From Dimorphilus gyrociliatus (taxonomy: Eukaryota; Annelida; Polychaeta; Dinophilidae): DNA of 64,000 nucleotides. A program made the position numbers and the translations under genes. The stretch spans positions 368,819-432,818 of the forward strand of contig CAJFCJ010000007.1 of the NCBI GenBank assembly GCA_904063045.1, in the 5' to 3' direction. This document shows, piece by piece, positions 47,674 through 62,799 of the stretch. The notes under the pieces are model-generated. The model saw nothing but the letters and a program-made list of their open reading frames with translations, was not told the DNA's origin and did not search any database. Position 1 is the first letter of the stretch, and each line of letters starts with the position of its first letter.

Positions 47674-48273
47674 ATGGAAAATGGTAGAGACAGCGTTTCC
47701 TGTGTCCTAATAGGCGATGACAACGTGGGCAAATCTTGTTTAGTTAAAGTATTAACTGATGGAAAATTTTTGAAAGAAGTGTCGAAAACCATTCAGGAAA
47801 GTTATTCTAAATTAGTTGTCTTCCGAGAAAAATGTATTAATCTTATAATTCACGAGACGGCGGGGGAAGATAAATATAAAATATTAAGATCACTGTGGTA
47901 TAGTGGATCAGATATTGCTATTATTTGCTTTTCGACCGTTGATAGAGCATCGTTTGAGAATATTTTTAGTAAATGGTTGCCAGAAATAACCCAATATTTC
48001 AAAGGAAAGCCTATTTTATTAGTTGGAACTAAATCCGATTTGAAAAAAGGCTCTGTGAAAAATCCTCTTCAAAGAAGATCATCAATTGTTTCTTTTAATG
48101 AAGGATGTAGAGCGGCCGAGGAAATTGGAGCAGCATTTTATCTAGAGTGTTCATCTAGGAAGGATTCACAAAGTGTTTGGAATGTATTTGAGAAAAGTAT
48201 TGAATTAACATTCCTACCTCAGCAATTTCAACTAAAAAAGAAGAAAATTAATAAAACCTGCTCCATACAATAA
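47674..48273 (+). CDS. Atypical Rho-family small GTPase
   Basis: Intronless, 199 residues from ATG 47674 (the upstream in-frame ATG at 47650 would add 8 residues of TATA-derived sequence and is less likely). G-motifs: GDDNVGKS (14-21), switch I with Thr (KTIQESYSK), ETAGE (61-65), GTKSDL and ECSSRK. Spacing, the WLPEI block and the insert after GTKSDL point to Rho rather than Ras or Rab. The C-terminus is polybasic and ends CSIQ, a CaaX box for prenylation and membrane attachment. The residue equal to Ras Gly12 is Asp16 and that equal to Gln61 is Glu65, so GTP hydrolysis is probably impaired, as in Rnd and RhoH proteins. A retroposed origin is possible because neighbouring genes have introns. 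Orthology not assigned. Confidence 0.85.
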   Translation: MENGRDSVSCVLIGDDNVGKSCLVKVLTDGKFLKEVSKTIQESYSKLVVFREKCINLIIHETAGEDKYKILRSLWYSGSDIAIICFSTVDRASFENIFSKWLPEITQYFKGKPILLVGTKSDLKKGSVKNPLQRRSSIVSFNEGCRAAEEIGAAFYLECSSRKDSQSVWNVFEKSIELTFLPQQFQLKKKKINKTCSIQ

Positions 48274-49096
48274 ACTATTATTAACTTAATAATTTATTCA
48301 TTACATTTCTATAAATAAAAACTCTCTGTTAATTAAGATAGAAAATTAATTTTTGCTATTATGCCTCATTCCGCTTGACAGGGAACACTAAGTGCCATCT
48401 TGCGTCTATTATAGGGAGATTGGGCAAGTGAATTCCCATAGGAGGTTTATATTAATTATTGACTTAAAAATGAAAAAAAATGTGATAGGATATATACTCC
48501 GCTCATCAAAGTACCGGAGGTTATAAATTCCTCTTCCTAAAGATAATACAATATATTTATAACTTCTTCCGTTGCCGGAAGATAGAAGACATATTCTCTT
48601 AGAATGAAAAATCTGATACTTTATAAAAGAGGAAATGAACAATTTTGTTAAAACATTGAAAACTAGTTAAATCAAATAAAACTCACAGAAAGATTAAAGA
48701 AAGAAAGCTTATATATTTGTTGTATAAGAAGTTTGTATTCTGATAAAAGCGTTACTCTGATTGAACAAACTGCACTCACGAAAAAACAAATAAGCAAAAA
48801 AAAAAGGCAACAAATGAAAAGCTCGCATTTTTTTAAAAAAACAAAAATTAATTTATATCACAGACTAGACGCTTCACGTCACGATTGTCTCTATATAATT
48901 TAAATTTAAAATTATATATGCTTAGGGAAATACTTTAAAAGGATTTGGAGCGGTCTGAGGGGGAAAGAGAGAGGAGTAGGGAGGGAGAAATTATTTTAAG
49001 AAAAAATAAAACGAAATAAGTATGCATAAGTGAAATACTGTGAATTGTTTACAAAGCAGGGCGGGCAATTATTCCTCTTAAAAGATAAATTAAAAG
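48274..49096. other. Convergent spacer between Rho-like gene and KIF24
   Basis: 3' ends of two converging genes, AT-rich, no gene recognised. The minus-strand frame at 48409-48642 has no domain and no usable splice context. Confidence 0.6.
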
Positions 49097-52831
<3,735 letters not shown>

Positions 52832-53407
52832 ATTTACTATGTCTTGACGAGTATACTGAATGTTCAAAACGTGTTCGGACAGGAATGGTTGGTTAGGTAT
52901 AAAGTATTTCTACCACAGATGTTCAGCAGCAAACGTAGCAACGAATCGCCCGTACACTCCTCTATATCGATCGATCTCTAGTGAACAAATTTTTATAGCC
53001 CAAAAACCTGCTTTATCCCACAGAAGTTGCCAAATATACAGAGATTTACTTAACAAACAAACACACCCAAATTCTAAAATGCATATGATTGAAAGTCTCA
53101 TTATACTTTTAAATGTGATATTTAAAATTTAATACATACATTAATCACTTAGAAATCAAAGAGATGTTATTTTTGTTTCTACTGCCAGGCCGCCATTTTG
53201 AATGTGTACTATAGCGCTACAGTAATTGTAGCCTATGCACGTTCGTCAGATGGCGCTAGCGGTCAGATCTTAGCTTCTCTGTACATTAGCCTGAATACAT
53301 TATAGTATTTGTACCAAAACGAAAATACAAATTCTTATTGGTGGAATCGTTACAACGATATAGTTTTTTTTGGATATAATACTACAATTTTAGAGTTTCT
53401 TGGCTGA
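52832..53407. promoter_or_regulatory. Divergent promoter, KIF24 / P-loop gene
   Basis: 576 bp between opposite start codons. A GCCGCCATTTTG block at about 53191-53202 fits the YY1-type initiator element, and CAGATGGCGCTAGCGG lies about 45 bp further (element 53248-53255). Both are in the middle of the spacer, where a shared promoter would sit. Two small ORFs on opposite strands (52860-53132) have no domain. Confidence 0.5.
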
Positions 53408-55198
53408 ATGAATGCTCAAAGCAATCCTAATTTTAGTCGATCAAATTCGTAAGTTGAACTTTGTCATCTAGTTATATGTATATAGAGAGTACACCTAAGA
53501 TATAAATATAAAGCAGACCTAATGGGCTACGGTAGTCTATTTGCCCTAATTCAATAATAGTAAAATTTGTTCTTCAAGTTTCGACTCATATGTGTGATAT
53601 ACAGTTACAAATAAATGAAATTAGTATAATTAGCAACCCAGATTAATAGCTCTTAAGCCTGTTTTAAAACATCCTGTGACTAAAAGGTCAATAAACCCGA
53701 CACGTATCATATTTTAGTTATACCGTTAGTGTATTCTTTTCTCCTATATAACAGATTCTGGAAATTATATCTCATAAAATTACTTTTATTGAAAAACCCC
53801 ATAATACTTAACTTTCTTATGGGATAGTCCTTCGATTCCTACTCCTGGTTATTTATATTACTTTTTACTTTTTTTATAGGAGATGTGGTAGACCGGAAAC
53901 AAACAAATATGACGACGAAATTCGTAAGTGTCAATCTAAAATCCTATATATATGGGGACCAGAGTGGTCAGGAGTTACAACTGAGTTAGAATATATAAAA
54001 TCTCATTTAAGAGACAAAGATGGGAAGGCTTTCGATCATTGTTTCTATACTACTCTCAAACATATGACGGATAAGGAGAGTGTCAAAATTGGCCAGACTT
54101 TAAAAATAGTCCTTCAAAAGTGGATCATGGGCATAGATCCAGAGGCTATAGATGTTCCAGGTTTGAATTGGGTGACTCCTTTAATAGGAGTCTTTGAGCG
54201 TAAATTTCAAGAACGTTTCCTTATAGTAATTGATGATATGGATCGTCTACGAGATATTAATGACGACGAAGAAGATATACGCCAGAATTTGTGTAATCTA
54301 GCAAAACATGAAAACGTCTATTTACTACTAGGAAGTCATGCGGATATGGTAATATCAATTGGACATGAAATAAAAATTCGTCTAGAAAAAATCACTGAAG
54401 AAAGATATCCTTATAAATTTGCTAAAATCATACAAGGGTTGCCTCCAATGATAAAACTTCTTGACAACCTGGTTAAAGACGGTATTGTAGGAGATGATGA
54501 AATGCTTCAAAAGCAACTTAACGAAATGGACAAATCAGAGCTGTTGAAGATTTTTGGACGTAAAGATTTGATGAAGGAAGATAGACTGGGTAACAATCTA
54601 ATTTATGAAATATTTTGAATAATCTAACTAACTAGTTTATATACATATCTTTAAAGATCTTCGAGTTAAAAGTGTTATAAAGGATTTCGAATCCGTCTTA
54701 GAAAATGGTAAAGAAATTAAACGCAAAATAGCTGAAGGCGAATATGACATTCAAAAGCTTCTTGGAAATGATAAAGGTATAGGAGGGAATTACATAAATA
54801 TTTTTATTAAAAAAGGCTACTTATTATTGTAGATAAAACCCGGTTTACTGATAATTTGATAAATCTTATGGAGTTGCATTCCAAAGGAATTATTCAGAGA
54901 GATGATATGTCAATTGCATTTTACAATGCATATGTCGAAGATAAGTGTAAGTATTAAAGAGAATTTGACATTTTTTTCTGTAATTAAATACTAATTGTAT
55001 TGTTTCCAAAATCTAGTAAAAACCATCCTTTCTCAAGAGATTGATAGTGAAAATGATAAAGAAATGGTATAAAAAATGTCTACGATTGTTTAATTACTAA
55101 TAATAAATTTATTATAGAACAATGATCTTAATAGGAATGATACAGTGCCAGAAAGTGAACCAGCATCTCTAGATTTTATAAACATAAGAAGAAAGTAA
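53408..55198 (+). CDS. Protein with degenerate P-loop NTPase-like domain and helical repeats
   Basis: Six exons: 53408-53448, 53880-54589, 54657-54776, 54833-54946, 55017-55066, 55118-55198. Phases agree; 371 residues. The splice at 54589 avoids the stop at 54618 and is supported by phase and by continuation of the same helical pattern. Residues 36-51 (LYIWGPEWSGVTTELE) look like a Walker A region in which the Lys of GxxxxGK[ST] is missing. Residues 126-137 (RFLIVIDDMDRL) look like a good Walker B. Behind them come three or four short charged helical units with similar hydrophobic spacing, for example LLDNLVKDGIVGDDEM and LINLMELHSKGIIQRDDM. This recalls STAND/KAP-type ATPases with death-fold or helical tails, but I cannot name the family. 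Probably binds nucleotide weakly or not at all. Confidence 0.7.
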
Positions 55199-55635
55199 TG
55201 AATTAGTTTTTAATCAAGTTTATCCGCTCAGTCAACTCACCCATAAATTTTTTGTTTATGGATGTTTACTTTCCGATAGATAGTTTTATACCTGTGGTTT
55301 AATGTCCGTAATATACAGTATAAATATGTATATACATTATATATTTATTTATCTATATATATTGTATTAGTGAATAAATTTATATATATATATGTATATA
55401 TAATATGCCTGTCTTATGAACAGGTTTGTAGAAATTTAAAAAATATTACAAATTTATCATTAAAAATTAATTCACTTTACATGTATTCGCTAACACATTT
55501 TTGATGTGTTTAATAGAAAAGTGACAGATGTATAGTTATAACATAAAATTAAACAATTACAGCTGATGCCTAATTTGAAAACTGTGTAAAAAGCTGATAA
55601 TTTGATATTGTAATTTGGCTTTTAGCATCGATGCG
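55199..55635. other. Spacer upstream of HSD17B12-like gene
   Basis: AT-rich, with TATA-like alternating tracts around 55310-55410. Nothing coding recognised. Confidence 0.6.
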
Positions 55636-57100
55636 ATGGAGCAATTTCTAAGGAATATAGGTATTTGCACTCTAGTTTATATAGCCCTACGGATTGTTTG
55701 GTATGCCAGGAAGTTTGTTAGGCAATTTTTTCTTAGCAACAATTTCAATTTTAAAGCTTGTGGGGAATGGGCGGGTAAGTAACCTTTTTATTCAATTTTC
55801 CAAGAGAAATAAAATGAATGTTAATGATATATTAACCTTATAATAAAATATTATCTTCAGTCGTAACTGGAGCAACCGATGGTATAGGAAAGGCGTACGC
55901 CTGTCAGGTATTGACTTTTTCATTCGTCTTCCGTGGACCTTTCGTATGAACTTTAACTCCAATAAAATGAATTACATAGCTAGCCGAACGTGGTATGAAA
56001 ATATGTCTGATTAGCCGAAATCCTAAAAAATTGGCGAGAGTAGCAAAAGAATTAGGTAAGAAGGAATGTTGTTTTTCAACATATATGCAGTAAATGTATA
56101 TATATAATATAAATAATATATATATATATATATAGTGTATATATTCTGAAAACTATCACAAGATGGAGAGTTTTAGTAATTGCTTGTAGTTTCAAAAGGA
56201 AATTTAATTGATAATGATAAAGAAGATGCACCTATTAGTTTTAATTAGTTAGCTACTTTGTAGTTTGACCTGTATCTCTTTTTTCCTTTTTTTTCCTCAG
56301 GTTTTTTGATAAAAATTTCCTTTGACAATAATATCAATTTCAAAGGAATCAAACTGACAGAAGTTAATTTTTTGCAGAGAGCCAATACAATGTTGAAACT
56401 AAGACTATAGCGGCAGACTGTTGTAAAACAGATATCTACGAAACAATTGATGATGAATTAAAAGAAATTGACATAGGAGTCCTCGTTAATAACGTTGGAA
56501 TAGGTCTTGGGCGAAATTACGTTCATAATATAACCGACCGAAATGACATTAAAAATATTATTATATGCAATATGTTACCACTGACAATGTTATCTCACTC
56601 TGTTCTACCATCAATGATAAAAAAGCGGAATGGAATTATCATTAACGTTGGCTCCATATCTGGAACATTCGTTCAACCTTTTAAAGTAATTTATGGAGCT
56701 ACAAAAGCTTACACAGATCTCTTTTCAAGGTAAATTTCACTCTGCATAACTAATTTATTCTCCCTTTTAACTTCCTTTTACTCTCCCCTTTATTAGATCT
56801 CTTCAAGAGGAGGTACGGGAATTTGGGATTATTGTTCAAAGTGTGCTTCCCTCATATGTTAGTACGAAATTGGTTGGACATATGAGTGTAAATTTTAGCG
56901 TACCACTGCCAGAAAAGTATGTTAGATCTGCCTTGAATACAGTAGGAGTCGAAAGTCGAACATTCGGTTATATTCAACATGCTTTACAAGGCTTAATATT
57001 CAACTCTCCCGAATCATTTTATCATGCTTTAATGAAGCAAGAGTATGAAGAAGTTAAGAAATCGATAAAGTCTAACAAAATTAAAAAATACATAGAATAA
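55636..57100 (+). CDS. HSD17B12: Very-long-chain 3-oxoacyl-CoA reductase / 17-beta-HSD type 12-like
   Basis: Five exons: 55636-55774, 55861-55907, 55980-56055, 56378-56729, 56797-57100. All joins are in phase; 305 residues (human HSD17B12 has 312). An N-terminal hydrophobic segment (ICTLVYIALRIVWYA) anchors it in the ER membrane. Rossmann nucleotide-binding motif VTGATDGIGKAYA, the NNVG motif, catalytic Ser near GSISG (about residue 180), and Tyr193 and Lys197 in YGATK are all present, so it should be active as a short-chain dehydrogenase using NADPH. The family reduces 3-ketoacyl-CoA in fatty acid elongation, and in some animals also steroids. The C-terminus is Lys-rich. The closely related HSDL1 is less likely because the catalytic Tyr is kept. 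Poly(A) signal AATAAA at 57151-57156. Confidence 0.92.
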
Positions 57101-59336
57101 GAAGAAATATAAATTTATATATACAGAATATTTATATAGAATATATAGACAATAAATAGCAGTGGGTGTTGGTGGAAGAGATAAACACTAATTAAAAAAT
57201 ACAAAATAAACATAGAACATCGAAATTTGTATCTGTATACTGTATTGCATCAATTACTGTCCTTCCACCTAGCTCTAGCTTTCTCGAAGGCGTTCTGGAA
57301 TCTTTAGTAATTACTTTTTTAAAGAAATGGTGACAGTATAGAGTAGAGTGGACTGTAATTCCTTTTTTTTCTTATTCGAAAATGAAAAAGAAGAAAAGGA
57401 AATTTTTAGCGGATAAAAAGAGTTATCCTCAATGAGATTGTTGTTTTCTCTCCCCTACTAACTTTGCTGTTCTATAAAAAAAATTTCAGGCTAGTAACAC
57501 AAAATAATAGGTTATTCTTGTTTACTTCTAAGTCTTCGTCGGCTAGCGCCATCTATGATGACAGGTTTGGGGAGAGGATTATATTCTTGGTGAGCTGCCT
57601 TTTCGATTTCTATACAAAACATAGAAAAAGGGCGAACAATAAGACACTTGTAAGACTTTTATAGTAAAGACGAATCAAAGAGTAGGCAACGTCTTAGGTT
57701 TTCTTTGCCTAAATTTATCCTTTTCTTCTACATGTATGATCCTGTTGAATATTTTTCTTCTTCACAAATAACTTAATTCAAATATGACAAAGATATTAAG
57801 AGAAGGGTGAGAGAGAGAGAAACAGGAAATACTAATTAACAATTCAGAATCGAGTGATTAGTATTCGGCTATTAATTTCCGTGGCTTTACTGTAACATAG
57901 TTATGAAGGGATTAATAAAAATGCAATTAATATAGCAAGTCTAGTAAACTACCTACGTCTAATCGATTCCTTAGGGCGCGACTGTGGGAGTTAGCTTTTC
58001 CCTGAGGAAGCAGTTAACTTTCTCTTTGCCCTATATTCATTCTTTTTTTTTTATTTACCGTCTTGATTCTCTCTGTCTATTACATATTTATCTACGACTT
58101 TTTTATGGTTGAGATATGGTTTCGTCGATAATAAACAATAGATTAATCAATATTAACAGGATGTAATAAGTCGATTAGAACGTTGGAGATAGTTCTTACC
58201 TAGTAATCGTTCCCTTTCCACAAACACATTAATTAAGCCATCTGACACTAATAAGTAATGCAATTTAAAAAAATGGAAAGTCTCTTTTAAAGTTTACCAA
58301 ACTAGAAATAGGACATGACAATCTCCAGAATACGTAAATAGTTTGATTTCTTTTGTATTAAAATGGGAAATTAATTATATTAATACTTGCTAAGACGGCA
58401 ATGAAAATATTTAATACGTTCTCTTGACATGTATTATGGAATATTCCATAGTATCCTTTATTTAGGCTATTTGCCAATGATCGTCCTATATTGATACTAG
58501 CGGTTCAATCACTGGTATTCCATAGGCTGATAGGTTGAACTCTGTCTAACCTCGCATAACAGTTGATGTATTATATCATATTTCTTAGTTTGTTTTAGCA
58601 AAAATGAGAATGATATAGTATTTACAATCTTCGTCGTAGAAAAATATTAGCAAACAACAAATAGATTTTTGCTCTCTCTCTCTCTCTTGTCATCAACCTC
58701 TTCTTGTCATTCATCTTTCTGTATACTTTTTATAGGTTATGTTTTCATCTCTTCTCCCCTCTTCCCCATCATCATTCTATTTATTTTGCGGAATCTCTAA
58801 AAGTAAGAGAAATACGGAAACGAATTTGCAGTTGTTTTTCTCTCTCTTTAAACTATCTTAAGAATTTTAACAGATTTTAATTTTTTTTGCCACCAATATA
58901 AACAGCATTTAGTCTATTTTTTCTGTTGTAACATGATTAGTGATCTCAAATTGAAAATATTTACTTTGTCACCCAAGTAAAATAGTCTATCTATTTCCGT
59001 GATAAAGTAATTATAAATATAATTCAATTAATATTCTCTACAAATATCTTGCTTAAACTGGTAACGTTGAAAATGTAATAATGTTCTCGTTAAAATTGCG
59101 CAACGTTAATTTTTTTTACCAGTATTATGTACCTTTCTAAACCTTAAGATATCGGAGTAAAAGTTGAAACACGTGCCAATACCCGGTTAATGCCAAAGCG
59201 CGCGAATTACGCAATTTCAAATGTTGTTGTCACGTGATTTTTATGGTACCTGATTGGTTGGATTTGTTATGCAGGGCGCGCTCTATTCAGTCGGGTCGCG
59301 TCGTTGAGGAGAAAGTTCACGAGTTCATACGTAAAA
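57101..59336. other. 2.2-kb intergenic region upstream of the VPS9 gene
   Basis: No coding gene recognised. It contains an AGATGGCG element on the reverse strand (57547-57554), a possible stem-loop at 57972-58032, and close to the next gene TCACGTGA (59230-59237) and ATTGG (59253). The small ORF at 57464-57664 has no domain. Confidence 0.5.
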
Positions 59337-60708
59337 ATGAATGAGTCGATTTGTAGTTGGGATAGTGAAAATACATCTAGGATATCTGCGAATGATCAAT
59401 TGAATGATAGCAACTTGGAAGAATGGCAAAATATTCAATATCCGACCTATAATAAGAATTACCTTGAAAATATAAGAGCTACCACCGAAAGAGGCGTTCC
59501 GAAACTATACTCTCTATTCTCAGACAAAGGTTTAACTTAAAAAGCCTCTTATGCGTGATACTTAGTATTCATATTGAACTTAAATTAACCATTCATAATT
59601 TCCGGTTAGATCTTGTAACCAGCTCCGATGAGGAAGACGGCTGTCGCTCAAGGAATAGATTAGGCAAGTTTAGACCGGATAAATTATCAACTAGAAGATT
59701 TTTAACCGACTTACAAGTCTATACTTTGAATGAACGGACTACTGAACGATTTTTGGACAAATGCTATAACTTAATTAGCGAATTGAAAAGTATGGATAAG
59801 AAAAATACTTCCATTAAACGTTTTCGTAAAAAGCTATTTGCTTTTTATTCTGAAATTGATAAATTAATGAAAACTGATAAAGATTTCTGGGGTTAGTCGG
59901 AAATAGGTAACTTAAGTATACGGACGAATAAAGAATTTCACATTTGATATTTTTTATTACAGTTGGTGACGAAGAAAATGTTTCCAAGGTTATTGAATGC
60001 GTTGAAAGATACGTTCTCACGAGATTATTTTGCCAACTATTTACCCTATCAATATCAGAGTTTAATGACGAAGACTGTAAATTCTATCACAAATGTCATA
60101 CTCTCAAATGGATTGAACCGCATCATCTACGCTGTCCTTTGCGAATGGATAACGAAGATGTCGTTTGTCAGATTCGCAAAGCAACAAGTACTCTGCAGAG
60201 GATCATCAATAAGAAGAATCCTTTCGAAATGATGAACTGCGCTGTAAATTTTCTATATGTGAAATTGCATCTTGATCTTTTAGCACTGAATGTTTTTTCC
60301 TTACTTCTTTCAGCTACGAGCAGTAAAATTTTGTGAAAAGGCTTTATTAGCATCAGGCTTTGAGGTTGTTTGTGCCGATGATCTAGTCACAGTGATGATC
60401 TATGTTGTGTTACAAGCCTCACCTCTTCACGTAAGGTCAACTGAAGAATTTCTGCTCAATTTCGCCCTGCCTTGTAGGATAGAACGTGGCCAAGAGGCCT
60501 ATTGCTTCGCTACTCTAGTAAGCTGCATAAAATAGCCTCATATATTTAACTAATTCCAATCGCTTTTCACCCATTATTAAAGGCAAGTGCAGCACGTTAC
60601 ATTCTACATATTAACCAATCAGATCTAAATATCCCGAAAGTAGAGTATGAGTCAAAGATGCGCGCTCTAGAGTTGTCTTCCTCATGCGAAGTTGCTCTAA
60701 ATAGTTGA
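59337..60708 (+). CDS. VPS9-domain Rab5 exchange factor, Rabex-5 (RABGEF1)-like
   Basis: Five exons: 59337-59529, 59610-59891, 59963-60243, 60314-60517, 60583-60708. Phases 1, 1, 0, 0; 361 residues. The donor at 60244 was chosen over one at 60268 because it keeps the family spacing (MNCALRAVKFCEKAL). A helical segment (RFLDKCYNLISELKSM to IDKLMKTDKDFW) corresponds to the helical bundle in front of the VPS9 domain. The VPS9 core is clear: LKWIEPHHLRCP, CADDLVTVMIYVVLQASPLH, GQEAYCFATLASAARYI. The conserved Asp of the ADDL motif that drives nucleotide exchange is present. The family activates Rab5 on early endosomes. The N-terminus lacks the A20 zinc finger of vertebrate Rabex-5. VPS9 proteins with other N-termini (RIN, VPS9D1) are alternatives. 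Confidence 0.85.
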
Positions 60709-61615
60709 CTGATATATCTTATATTCTATAATGAAAAACAGGAATATTTGGAAGAAGAACGAAAAAATAAACTGGACAATAAGGAGTTTTCTCATTTTTT
60801 TATTATTTATTTTCAAATTCTTGTAATTTTTGCATATAAAAAAAATGCAACACAAATACTGAAGTCGGTGTAAAAGAACACAAAAGCATTTTTTTATTAA
60901 TATTACTTTTTATAAATAAAATCATGACTTGTATTAGTAAAATTGAATAATGGCATTTTTCCAGTGTATAGTAGAAAATAGATAGAAGGAAAGAGGTGCT
61001 TACATTCTACCACTTTTGCTGGAGAGATAGATAGAAAAATATATTTTAATAGGTTTAGGAGATACATTTGGTTTTTTGTGTCTCGAGTGCGAAATAAATC
61101 AATGGTGACTTCAACGGTGATTGATCGAAAGCCCATTTCTGCTATAAAGCTCTCTGAAGGCGGACGAATTTCCATTATAAAGATTATGATTTCTAAGAAT
61201 ACGACTTTGCTTAAAAATCTCTTTTTCAATTGTGGTCCAACTATTTTCGCAAAGTGGTCCATTTCTGCTATGATCGTATAATTGTTGATTGTATTTCGTA
61301 CCGCTTTGTGAGAAGTGCCTGTTGTGGGTTGGTTTGTTTTTTGTTTGATTGAAATAAGTAGTATTTTGGTTTTTTTGTTTTATAAATTCTCTTCAACTAA
61401 GTTAATTAATTAAACGTTAAAAATAAATAAATAAAAGTTAACTTGAGCTAAAGTTAAGTTTGTGAAAATAATTTGTAAAAGCTATTGACAGGAAACGGTA
61501 AAAAATAAAAAAAAACTAAACAAAAAATTTCTGGTACATTTTAAAGAAGGCAAGATATATGTTTTTTTTTTCTTAGTGATCTTTTCTTGATTCGAGTGAT
61601 TGATAAGATAAGTAT
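60709..61615. other. Convergent spacer, coding content unresolved
   Basis: 3' flanks of two converging genes. Overlapping opposite-strand ORFs at 60903-61281 look somewhat protein-like on both strands, but neither has a domain, a good start or splice partners. They are left unannotated. Confidence 0.4.
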
Positions 61616-62799
61616 TTAATTATCTTCGTTCAACTGTCGTAAAATTTCTACATCCCATTCTCCGTTGACTTTACTACGAATATCGTATTTTGTAGCATTG
61701 GCAATAATTCTTCTATTCTTCTTCAATGAATTTTCGGTGTATTCCCGATTATCCGAACCCGGATAGATGACTCGATAGATACCATTGCTGTGTTAAAGAA
61801 ATCGATAGGCGACCTTTGATGAATATAAATTGGGTTTCATAAAGCACCGGGATAGCTTCTTTCCTACTTCACTCAAAGAGGTGATAAAAATGGAAGCTTG
61901 TGATTACACAAGTGATATCTACTAAACGAGATTATCATGCGTATGTTTCACCTTGTTTAATTAATAGGTAAAAGGATCATCTGGATCGAAAAATGCTGCA
62001 TCATCACATTCGAACAAAGTTTCCCCCCCTTTAGGTAGTTCTGGTGTGAAAGGTATTCCGTCCGATGCCGTCGACGGAATCCTTCCCTCAGTCAATCGGC
62101 TGCTTGACAAGGTAAATGGTCGACTGTACTTTGACCTTGCTGTTGTCGGCGGTAAACTAGGCGGACGACTTATTGAGGATATGCTAGATAGAATAATAGA
62201 CTTTCAACCTATCTGTATAATAACCTATTACATAATAATAAAAATGCCTCCGCTTTTCAGATTGTCAATAGATTTATAGATCGATCTGTATAATAATCTG
62301 CTTTCACCTTTATTGTACAATAAGCAACAGTTCACGCAATAAAACTTCATAAAACACCTTGACATCGAAGCTCTATCTTTGACATAAGCCATCTCTTGCA
62401 TAAATTATCTAAATGTCAGTGTATATGTATACTTTTCCAATAGCATTAAACAACGCCAAGGAAATACTGATTAATTAATCAGATTATGCTTTTTTTTCAT
62501 TAAATTGTATCTAGAATTAAAAACTTCCTACCTGCGTCTTTCGCCACTCATTGCTGTTAGTTCGCTATCAGGCTTTCTTACAGTTTCAAGTTTTTGAGCA
62601 GAAATCCCTTCATTCTGTTTGGTAGGTAAAGTTTAATATTTGACTTCAAATATTAAAATTATTTGTTTTTCTATAGTAATTGTAACTTTTGTACCCGACT
62701 ATGTGTCATTTCTAATTGTTGTTTGGCAGCGTCACGCTGGCGTTGAAGTATTCTTGCTTTTCGGAGGGCCTCATTGTGATAATTGTTTATTCCCGCCAT
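61616..62799 (-). CDS. Small unrecognised protein with two alternative last exons
   Basis: Minus-strand exons: 62799-62695 (start in AAGCCATGGCG, a good context), 62614-62532, then either 62183-61961 (136 residues in total) or 61787-61616 (119 residues). Both last exons have an AG acceptor entered in phase 2 and both end in TAA. The shared N-terminus (YHNEALRKARILQRQRDAAK) is a charged helix, probably coiled coil. End A is Ser/Arg/Pro-rich and disordered, finishing acidic (FDPDDPFTY). End B is compact and charged (GIYRVIYPGSDNREY, RRIIANATKYDIR, EILRQLNEDN). No family recognised. The short size and helical start would fit a cytoskeletal or ciliary adaptor, which is only a guess. The donor GTACAA after exon 1 is weak. 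Confidence 0.65.

Noticed and set aside
60903-61281. Opposite-strand ORFs of 119 and 67 codons
   Set aside because: Each looks mildly protein-like because they overlap, but neither has a domain, conserved start or matching exons. Left open rather than annotated.
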